NCBI GenBank assembly: GCA_963556255.1
Contig: OY744611.1
Coordinates: 7,639,474 to 7,703,473, forward strand
From: Allolobophora icterica
Lineage: Eukaryota > Annelida > Clitellata > Crassiclitellata > Lumbricidae
Direction of reading: 5' to 3'
Length of the DNA stretch: 64,000 nt
Under the pieces are notes generated by a model. That model was not told the origin of the DNA. It was given only the letters and a program-made list of their open reading frames with translations, and searched no databases. Shown piece by piece: positions 56,366 through 64,000 of this stretch. A program made the translations under genes and the position numbers. Each line of letters opens with the position of its first letter. The stretch's first letter is position 1.

Positions 56366-56824
56366 TACTATACATGTAGCTTTTATCGATTATTTGTAGT
56401 ACTTTAATGTACAAAAATTAAAATAGGCCTATAGATGTACCGTTAATATACCGTTAATTTAATTACCAGTATTTGTTAGAATCCGGAATTTATTGTGTAA
56501 AAATTAGAGGAATTCAACATATAATTGCACTCAAACATAATAGTTTCACCGAAAAAATCGGTCTCGTGAGTGCGGGACTGAACATCTTTTAGTATTTGCA
56601 ATTGAATTCTAGTTATAATTAATTTTTCGACCTTTTTAGCCATTTAAGACTTTCTAATGGCCATGTATGACTCTAGTTGAAATGGACTTTTCTGGAACAC
56701 AACAACCATTACGGCAATCGATGCAATGATTTTGGAACGCTTCATTAAAGATAGTAAATCACGTAATTAATTTAAGACACCAAGGCGATAAATATAAATA
56801 GTACTAAGCTACTTTTATTTTCAG

Positions 56825-57011
56825 CTGAATGAACTTCCACCGGAGTTGTTGGATATCATCTTCGAAAACTCGCTTTTGCTGTGGACACTGAGTTATTCAC
56901 CACACATGAGAGACGAAGATGTCATAAAAGCTTTGGCCTCAGTAAACTTCTGTTGGTTTCAACGAATAATAAGGAGAAGATTCAAGAAAAGAATTTGGCA
57001 ACGGCTCAAAG
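56825..57011 (+). CDS. Locus B, F-box-like exon
   Basis: An exon of 187 bp lies between the acceptor ttttattttcag (AG at 56823-56824) and the donor caaag|gtagat (GT at 57012-57013). It codes LNELPPELLDIIFE at its start, the classic F-box opening (L-x-LP-E-LL-x-I), then ALASVNFCWFQRIIRRRF and RIWQRLKG, the closing W-R-like helix. F-box domains bind Skp1 and link substrates to SCF ubiquitin ligases; partner domains usually follow. The insertion between helices (NSLLLWTLSYSPHMRDED) is longer than usual. The exon starts in phase 0 and ends in phase 1. Phase 1 is also the end phase of the CARD exon of locus A, so a beta-propeller exon beyond the window is a reasonable guess but not shown. Confidence 0.7.
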
Positions 57012-57071
57012 GTAGATTGGTTTTCGTGTATAGTGCTATCCACACCTAGGATTGTTACAACTGCTGGTGAC

Positions 57072-57346
57072 ATGGGACGTCATTTCAGCTTTTTTCAGGA
57101 GGGGGGGCAGGGACGTTAAAAAAGTCGTTAAATTTTTTTACCTTTTTGGTGTTTTTTCAAAATTTGGGGGAACAACTGTGAAAAAAATTATGCAAAACTC
57201 AAGTTTTGTTAATAGCATATCATAATTCCATGACTTTTAGTATCTTTTTTCTTTTTTACCCCTTTCTTCTACCTCCTTTTCTTTTTTCATTTTCTTATCA
57301 AAGATCAGGGGATCAAAACCCCAAGCCCCCCCAAATGACGTCCCTG
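57072..57346. mobile_element. Short TIR element (MITE-like, 275 bp)
   Basis: Ends ATGGGACGTCATTT and, reversed, CAGGGACGTCATTTGGGG, flanked by ctggtgac on both sides (57064-57071, 57347-57354). Interior is T-rich with gggggg runs and no frame. It is inserted about 60 bp after the F-box exon donor. Confidence 0.7.
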
Positions 57347-57439
57347 CTGGTGACCCAACAAGAAATATGAGTTATGCGTTCAATTTATTTCGTCTTAGAA
57401 GCAGGCCTATATTATATCTATTAGTCACATATATTCTGA

Positions 57440-57475
57440 ATATCAGGGCTGGATTAAGGGTTATTGGCAACCCTA
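57440..57475. other. Orphan hAT-like terminus
   Basis: CAGGGCTGGATTAAGG followed by gttattggcaaccctaagc is typical of hAT ends. The opposite end was not found. Confidence 0.35.
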
Positions 57476-58476
57476 AGCATAGGGTAATGTGGGCCTTCAC
57501 CATCCTCGACTGAACGTCGGAGAAGGTCTGTTGGCTTGTTACGCATCCAGGTGTCAGAAGGAACGATGTCCGAGCCGCCAATAATATTTTCATGCAGTAC
57601 CAAATAACCTTCTAATATAATTTCTTTAGGCGCCAAACTATAAGGTTAACGTACAACAAACTATAAGGTTAATGTACAATAACTCAGTATGCTCTGTAAA
57701 TCGGCTTGATCTTTTTGTTCCCAGGGCTAAAACTGCCTTGGCTCAGCACCTGGCGTTTGCTGCAGTTGGTCCAGTTATATTTTACTTCTAATTCAGTTTT
57801 AATTCAGTTTTGAGCTCTTGAATTGTACTACTAATTCTAATTTTACTTCACAAATAATTTAACTGATCGTTCCAATTTTAGTTCTGAAATAATTTTAGTT
57901 CTTATTTTAGTTTCCCAAATAATTATTAATTTCAGCGCGGTTAAAGTATGCGTCACTTGCATGGAGAAGCGCGCCAAACTTGTGTCGAGAAGAAAAAAAT
58001 CTTACGTTAAACAAGGGGTGGTACGTTAGTCTAACAATGCTGCATCTATCCCGCTCCCAAGACTTGTAATGCTTTTATTTTTTCTAGCAAGTGCTGTTCC
58101 ACAAAGTCTATCATTTTCCCCATTGGTTCTTGGCAAGTAGATTTGCATGTGGCTTCGTCAAAATGAAAACTCCCATCCGGGCTATCTCGCTTTCCGGCCA
58201 AGTTTCTCTCTTTTAACTCATATTTAACAATTTAACAATCAAACCTGAAATAAAATGGCGTATGAAACCGAGGTCGTTAGTACGCAAGTGGAACAATTAG
58301 GCCTAATAGACAACGAAGAACAAAGAAAGTAGGCCTATATTAGAATGGTATGCGCAGCGGCTTCATCTCAACCGAAGTTTTCCAACGGATTATGCGTTTG
58401 GATCGCGTGCAATTTTACTCGCCTTCATCTCAACTTAAGTTAAGCGCCACAAGAAGTAAGCCTAAAATGATTTTAG

Positions 58477-59338
58477 CAGACTTGTTGTCCTCGAGACCAA
58501 GGTCTTGGTCTCGAGTGCACTCGAGTTCGTTTTTAAAAGTCTTGGTCTTGAGGTTCAAAGTCTTGGTCTTGGTCTTGGTCTTGAGGTTCAAAGTCTTGGT
58601 CTTGGTCTCGCAAGACCAAGACCAAGACCGGCTGTCAATATGAACAGTCATTTAACAAAACTCAAGAATTAAAAAAAATTTCAAGCCTGTTTGCATCATA
58701 GCCTACGACAAATACCTACGGACTTGTTGGTCAGGAAAACCCATCGGCAGCAGCAATTAAGTTATGCTGTGTCTGGAAGTCCTGCAGTCGAAACTTTTTC
58801 TGATAAACAATGGGTGGATTTCAAAAAGGCGATTTGTACATTTACATCAAGTTCTTGAAAAGCTACTGTGTGTGCCAGCGACTTCAGCACCTGTAGAACG
58901 TATTTTTTTTAGAAGGAGGATGTTTATGAGGCCCCAAGAGGCACGTCTTGGTCTAAAAATTCTGAGCGAATTGGCTTTTTATAAAATACAAAAGGCATTT
59001 GGAATAACATTTTGCAAGGAGAACTTTAGTAAATACGAATTCGGAGTTCTCTGCAGTCTGAATTTAAAGTTAAAATAAAGTTAAAATGAATAAAATAAGA
59101 CTCACGTTTTCATTAAAATAGCGAGCAGTCCGACTTTTTTGGTAAGGAAAAGAAGTCTTGGGCTGAATGTGATTTTTTGGGTCTTGGTCTCGGTCTTGGT
59201 CTTCAGGTTCAAAGTCTTGGTCTTGGTCTTGAGGCTTAAAGTCTTGGTCTCGAGGTTCAAAGTCTTGGTCTTGGTTTTGGTCTCGAGGTTCAAAGTCTTG
59301 GTCTTGGTCTTGAGGTTAAGGTCTTGACAACAAGACTG
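58477..59338 (+). mobile_element. Nested hAT with GTCTTGG minisatellite (862 bp)
   Basis: Ends CAGACTTGTTGTCCTCGAGA and, reversed, CAGTCTTGTTGTCAAGACC. Flanks gattttag (58469-58476) and aattttag (59339-59346) form an 8-bp TSD with one mismatch. Both subterminal zones (58500-58630, 59175-59325) consist of cttggtctygaggttcaaag units in the same orientation. It keeps a transposase C-terminus. Confidence 0.75.
58764..59078 (+). pseudogene. hAT transposase dimerisation domain
   Basis: The frame contains LEKLLCVPATSAPVERIFFR, then MFMRPQEARLGLKILSELAF, the well-conserved hAT C-terminal dimerisation region (CVPATSAPVER-FS, RP-RA-L). The rest of the transposase is missing, so the element is not autonomous. 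It differs in type from the ZMYM-like fragment at 7951-8455. Confidence 0.88.
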
Positions 59339-59544
59339 AATTTTAGTTCTGAAAATAATTGTTAATTTCGTTCATTATTTTAGTTCGGCAAATAATTTAT
59401 AATTCAATTCCTAATTTCGTTTTTTCTGCTGAAATAATTCCTACTTTCACTTCTAGTTTTCATTAACGAAATCATTTATTTTTACTTCTAATATTAGTTT
59501 TCGTTAACGAAAATATCACTGAGTGGGTCCCACAATTTGGAATG

Positions 59545-59745
59545 ACCTTCCCCTCTGCTCAGGGTCAAACTACCGACTGGCTTTTCCTCATCAGTCTCGC
59601 GTTCCCTAAAGGTATTTCTGTTTCCGCGGGGCTTCTGTGCTGAGAGCGCTTCTGAATAGGTATTCTGCGAGAGGCGGTTTATAAATTTCTAGATACAATA
59701 CAATACAATACAATACAATACAATACAATACAATACATCAACTTA
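59545..59745 (+). mobile_element. L2-type LINE 3' end with (ATACA)n tail
   Basis: ISLAFPKGISVSA-like C-terminal text is followed by gagcgcttctgaataggtat, then gaggcggtttataaatttct and nine or so units of atacaata. This is the same terminal design as the other LINE ends in the window, with a different tail unit. Confidence 0.6.
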
Positions 59746-59899
59746 CTGGTAAATAAGCGCTGCGATAAACGTTATATACCGTCGTATGGGCCCCTTGTAA
59801 TCTGCAGCCCCTATAATACAATTACATAGCTCTCTTAATTGGCAGTCCAGTCCTATTGAAATTGTAGACTTGCATCGTTATCTTGGAATACGTAGCCGT

Positions 59900-60408
59900 C
59901 AACAAACAGCTTGTTTGCAGGTGGAACAATGCACCTCTGCAGAATATCGATGCATTTAATTGCGTTAACCATGTCCTCGACGATGCTTATGCGCTCTAGT
60001 CCGCTGGAGGTTATGCTCCCAAAACATGATCTTAAATGGATGCTTGACTTTCACATTAACGCACTGAGGGTGTACTTCTCACCCGAAAATCGTCTTAGGT
60101 AAACATGCACCTGATCTCCAAAAGAGGCAGAAAGTACTTTCATCGCTGAAAAGCACTTTCCCCACATTTTACTGCACTTCCTGTGCACATCCGTCATTAG
60201 TGGCTTTCTCCTCGCTTTACACCCCAAATTTTAGGCACTTTCTACGCACTGTCGACGATGCAACTGTAATACCGCATTTCTCAAACCACTGCCTCAAGAG
60301 CTGACGTGGTGAGAGCTTGTGATCAGCTAGACAGGTGCGTCGAGGATGACAGTTCATCGTGCAAAAGTGGTCGACGATTTGAAGAAACGGAACAGGATCG
60401 TCACGCAT
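59900..60408 (-). pseudogene. Tc1-type transposase, N-terminal half
   Basis: Minus strand: HKLSPRQLLRQWFEKCGITV followed by STVRRKCLKFGV is the second helix-turn-helix of Tc1 transposases. Further on are KVLFSDESTFCLF, which holds the first catalytic aspartate (DES), and VKVKHPFKIMFWE. Frameshifts occur between the blocks. The sequence stops near 59900 and does not continue into the C-terminal half on this strand. Confidence 0.75.
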
Positions 60409-60680
60409 GAATAGTCAGATTAGTCACCAGACCTGAATGAGATCAACAACTTCAGACGTAAACTAGTCGCAAAAATATTCAAGCGTCGTCCAGGAAGCAA
60501 GACAGAGCTCATAGAGCAAGACAGAGCTCATGCAGTCGGTATTAGCAGCTTGAAACCAAGTTGTCAGCAGAGACCACCTCCTCAAGCTGGCTCATTCTAT
60601 GACTGCCAGGTGCAAGGCCGTTCGCAAGTACAAAGTACTGTACCATCACATAAAGGAAAAAAATTACTAGGCCACACAGT
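60408..60680 (+). pseudogene. Tc1-type transposase, C-terminal half, inverted
   Basis: Plus strand: SPDLNEINNFRRKLVAKIFK, RRPGSKTELIEQ, then in another frame VVSRDHLLKLAHSMTARCKA and VRKYKVLYHH. This corresponds to the third catalytic region (PDLNPIENLW) and C-terminus of Tc1 proteins. It starts exactly where the N-terminal half begins on the opposite strand, so the halves lie head to head. Confidence 0.72.
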
Positions 60681-60699
60681 GTGGAAGCTTAAAACATTC

Positions 60700-61280
60700 G
60701 ACTTGCATGTTTTTGTTTTTTATATTACTAACCCTGTAAACGCATGTATGCTGTGATAACTCCTGCAACACGTGTCATTAGAAATATTTAACGTAGTTCA
60801 TACGGAAATATCCTACCAGCAGTTTGTCACATCCAACACAGGTGACATGGAAATGAAAAATTACTGAATTTTCACACTTTCGTCTACTTATTCCAGATTT
60901 TTGCATACCGCTGGATGAAGTATTCATATTGTCGGCTGAACCAAGTTTCTGTATGGCTAAAACAGTGGCTTTAGATTGGATTAGGAGCAGTTGAATGTCT
61001 GAAGTTAGTGAAATAAGCTTCTACAATTTGGGTGTAATATGGAAAATGATAGTCACTCAGATTGGCCTAATGCAGTGCTAATTTCTTCCACAAGAATAGA
61101 CTTGCTAGTAGGCCCTAAATAAAGCCTTCGTAGTTAAGCATTTAGCATCAGGGTCAGTAGCAGGATCTGTCATGAGTAGCGCGGAACCTTCTTCATATTG
61201 CTCAGCTGGATTAAACATTATGTCAGCTGGTAAGTTTAGCAAGAACTATATAGGTGATCGGTTCCTGCGTGGAAGGCAAT
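60700..61280. other. No recognisable feature
   Basis: No gene, RNA or transposon end recognised between the Tc1 remnant and the TIR element at 61289. Confidence 0.35.
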
Positions 61281-61652
61281 ATAGCACCCATGGGCGGAGT
61301 TTGGATTTAGTTCATGGGGGAGCTAAAGCAAACCTTCAGCTTCCCCTTTCCCCCACCGCGAAGCGACACCCCCTTTAAAATGGAGGGGTTTGGGGGCGAT
61401 TTGAGCCCCATATCGGGGCCTGCATTTTGATCATACTTGGTACTTATTTGGGCCTTCTGGTGAGAAGATTTAGAGGGATTTCACTGCTTAACAAATACAA
61501 AATGTGAACGAAAGAAACCACATTGGCAGCATAATCATGGGCTGTGCACTGTGCAGCACACTGGATGCATTTGCGTTGCGTTTATTGTAGCAACTTTTAT
61601 AAACCGACTGTAGTTAAGATGTAAAATATTTTTGGACCAGCGCACATAGTAA

Positions 61653-61691
61653 GATGGTCCGACGACGCCGCCTGCGGCGTCGGACCATCTA
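61653..61691. repeat. Short hairpin
   Basis: agatggtccgac-gacgccgc pairs with gcggcgtcggaccatct. The stem is 17 bp with a 3-bp gac duplication on the left side and almost no loop. Confidence 0.75.
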
Positions 61692-61974
61692 AAGAATCTG
61701 TCAGATTTATAATCTAATAATAATCTTTTTCTTTAATTAAGCGCCTGCAAACGCACTGCGCTGTATAGTGAACATACATATAGTGGAAACGGCAGCCACG
61801 CAGGGCGCCTTACATACATGTATTAAGTAGAAACACATGATAACAGTTTTACAGGAGTCGAATATAACTGCTTATGCGGCAGCCATCTTACGGCGCCAAA
61901 TCACGGCCTACTATTCATTTAACCACCGCCGCCGCCTAGCGAGTGGAAGGCAGAATTGACCTTAAATTAACGGC

Positions 61975-62052
61975 TGTCTACCGGGTTCGATCTTGGTACC
62001 TTCAGCTCTTCACGCCAGTGTGTTATCCATTACTCTACTCCTCGCCTTATTT
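61975..62052 (-). ncRNA. tRNA-like sequence (probable SINE head)
   Basis: Minus strand: GAGTAGAGTAATGGATAACA, then ACTGGCGTGAAGAGCTGAAG and ATCGAACCCGGTAGACAGCC. This resembles tRNA D-arm, anticodon arm and box B in correct order. T-stem pairing is broken (CCAAG versus CCCGG). Confidence 0.4.
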
Positions 62053-62536
62053 GTCTGTAACCTACTTGACGCTGAGATGACCTTTGAAGGTCGGCGCAGA
62101 GTGGTACATTTTCGTAATCGTAATCTTCAAACTTCTAAAACGCCACTTGAAAGCCAAATGCACGGCATCAGCCTATTCACGAGCGCTACATCAAATCAGA
62201 GCTTGTTTCCATAGAGCAGTCCAAAAGAGGTTCGAGTCCGGTTTCCAGAAGGCCAACTCAAATCAGAGGGGTTTTCCCAAAGAGTCCAAAAAGAGGTCAA
62301 AGTTTCCAGAGGGCCAGATCAAGAGAGGAGGCAGAGCAGTTGTCAAGGCGGGTGTCGTTTAGGGCGAGAATAATTAATTGCAAGGCGGATGATTAGGTGA
62401 GTCAGGGTTGGAGTATTTGACTAACTCCATCCCATCCTCTCATTTCCATCCTCCTTCAACAGCCATACGCGGGCTAGCAAGCACTCTTCCTCCCATTCCC
62501 TTACCTTCCTCGCCTTATTTGTCTGTAACCTACTTT

Positions 62537-62760
62537 AGACAATCATTAGGCATCAAAACAACCCTGCTAGACAAAGTCGTCCAACGAAGACTCCGATGGT
62601 TTGGACATGTAGAGAGAATGCCAGTTGACAGAATCCCACACAGTGCACTACATGCAAGATTCGAAGGGAAAAGACACAAAGGCAGACCAAGACTACGCTG
62701 GATAGATAATATAACTGAGGACATAACATCACTTGGACTAACATTGAGGGGGCAATAGAC
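62537..62760 (+). mobile_element. LINE ORF2 C-terminal fragment
   Basis: KVVQRRLRWFGHVERMPVDR, HSALHARFEGKRHKGRPRLR and WIDNITEDITSLGL, followed by a stop, are the very conserved C-terminus of another LINE type (WFGHV-RM, GKR-RGRPR-RW-D). It follows the second copy of a 28-bp direct repeat (62039-62066, 62509-62536). Confidence 0.85.
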
Positions 62761-63584
62761 TTGACAAATGACCGAGGACAATGGAGAATTGGAGATCATT
62801 TATTCGTACCCATCGCCGCGAATTGGCTGGCGTCAGGAACTGATGATGAACCTACTTGGCTATCCAGCCTCCCGATACATCGTTCTCCAGTCAGGCTATT
62901 CCTAATAGCAATATATTTGCATGTCATTAACCTAGAGTTGTACTGTGCCTGTCTGACTCCTACTGTGGGATCATCCATACAGGATTAGTGCATCCGCACT
63001 CTGGGTTAATCGGCCATCGTCTTCTCCCTTCGTAGAACTGAACCAAATATTACTCAGTCAATCTTCTGTCTGACATCTGCATTGCATTGGTCTACATACT
63101 GCTCAACATACATATACTTAGTCTGTAATATTTCCATAGCTCCTTTTATACTGGTGATAGATAAAGGAACATGAGGAGGATGGATGACGATTTGAGAAGT
63201 CGAAGTTTTCGCAGTGATAAACGACAATACACTTTATCGAAAACGCTTTTGCGGTGGGTTACTAGACAGTATACTACGACAATCCAATCGATGATTATTT
63301 AAAAATTGAAATTTTGATGCAAAATCAACACGAGTTGATTCGCAAACAACAGGACGTCAATAGTCTGCTGCAGCTATTTCCGGCTAGCAATTGTAAGTCA
63401 GTTAACTGACTACTGAAATCTATAGTAGAGTGTAAGCATATTCCTATTCGCAATGCATATCTTTCAGACTTCACTTTCATTCATCAGTCATCACTATAAA
63501 TTAATGACGCACGATCAAGTCTCTAGCTGGGTTCATGTTGGGCTTAGCCCCTAGCCCCTGATAAATTCCGCCCATGATAGCACC

Positions 63585-64000
63585 CATAAATTCTTGGTCA
63601 TTTTCAATATAATTGAATGAGAAGATGGACGTGCTACATTTTATCCAGAGTCATTGCGGATAAGCTCGATATAAATGAACAAAGATCTGAATGTGCAGCA
63701 AGTGCAGTGGTTGACAGATTTACATAAATTGCACATGCAATTATACATAGTTCGAGAATTCGTGACTTTCGGTTTTAAAATTCGTAAAAACTCGCGAATG
63801 TTTGGTCTATTTTAAAAATCGTAAAAATTCGTAAAAATTCGTTGGGCCATTGTGGGGCCTTTTTTTACATTGAAACAAACAGCGTGAGCAACAACAACAA
63901 ATGTGATGACGTCATGATTTGTTGTGTTAAGCTTTTGCTTAGAATTTAATGTCAACTTCAATATAAAAGTTTATTATGTAACGAGTTAATTTAGTTAAAA
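63585..64000. other. No recognisable feature
   Basis: AT-rich end of the window. Short repeats of gtaaaaattc occur at 63780-63840. No gene seen. Confidence 0.35.

Larger units (their letters stand above)
57772..59521. mobile_element. hAT-type transposon, outer (1750 bp)
   Basis: Left end CAGTTATATTTTACTTC, right end reversed CAGTGATATTTTCGTTAACG. The 8-bp flanks are agttggtc (57764-57771) and agtgggtc (59522-59529), one mismatch. Subterminal regions are rich in tttagttc and ttctaattc, like the 3922-bp composite elements. It has been opened by a second hAT. Confidence 0.75.
61289..63576. mobile_element. TIR element with CATGGGCGGA ends (2288 bp)
   Basis: Left end CATGGGCGGAGTTTGG, right end reversed CATGGGCGGAATTTATC. 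Both continue within 40 bp into GGGG(G/C)-A-GCTAA text. The 8-bp duplication atagcacc lies at 61281-61288 and 63577-63584. No transposase recognised. The interior contains a hairpin, a tRNA-like piece and a LINE fragment. Confidence 0.82.

Noticed and set aside
50881..56824. Direct splice from the acidic exon to the F-box exon
   Set aside because: Phase 2 to phase 0 would give c + tga, an immediate stop, so an intermediate exon is needed.

Overview
This is a gene-poor, transposon-saturated stretch of an animal genome. It is eukaryotic: the recognisable host exons are bounded by GT/AG splice sites, most open frames are short and decayed, and nearly all coding signal is transposase, reverse transcriptase (RT), integrase or gag. 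The mixture of L2/CR1-type LINEs, many hAT-type elements with 8-bp target-site duplications (TSDs), DD37D mariners, Tc1 and a Ty3-type LTR element of the Gmr1 kind (integrase before RT) points to an invertebrate, possibly a deuterostome. The species cannot be named from this sequence. The palindrome TAGGCCTA recurs throughout.

Host genes. Two loci on the + strand look like host genes. Locus A has a CARD (death-fold) exon at 3772-4049, an exon of unknown domain at 10876-about 11250, and a final exon at 13219-14171 coding an NHL/WD-like beta-propeller. The first two join in matching phase 1, and the third also begins in phase 1. The 6.8-kb intron between exons 1 and 2 is full of transposons. 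Locus B has an acidic exon at 50319-50880 and an F-box-like exon at 56825-57011, and probably continues past the window.

Region by region. 1-3000: decayed LINEs on the minus strand. 3.8-14.2 kb: locus A with LINE and hAT insertions. 6122-10043 and 18131-22052 are two copies of one 3922-bp composite hAT element in opposite orientation. Each has its own 8-bp TSD and carries a second complete hAT nested inside. 15848-17783: a TIR element with very GC-rich ends, with a DD37D mariner nested in it. 23.9-25.0 kb: a foldback-like element whose arms are minisatellite. 28570-33376: a hAT-like element holding an LTR element without polymerase. 33377-44150: a tandemly duplicated unit split by a 10.1-kb hAT-like element. 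That element holds a second TIR element with a distinctive transposase-like protein, another DD37D mariner and a Gmr1-like LTR retrotransposon. 44.5-55.0 kb: LINE remnants around the first exon of locus B. 57-64 kb: hAT-in-hAT, a split and inverted Tc1, and a 2.3-kb TIR element.

How it fits together. The layout is a history of nested insertions that can be ordered by TSDs. The youngest events appear to be the Gmr1-like element (identical-looking LTRs) and the two identical hAT composites. The Gmr1-like element has one open gag-pol frame but lacks the RT catalytic core, so it was probably mobilised in trans. The inverted hAT pair flanks the last two exons of locus A and could drive inversion of that segment. 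Most calls rest on motifs and boundary matches read by eye. No database search was possible.
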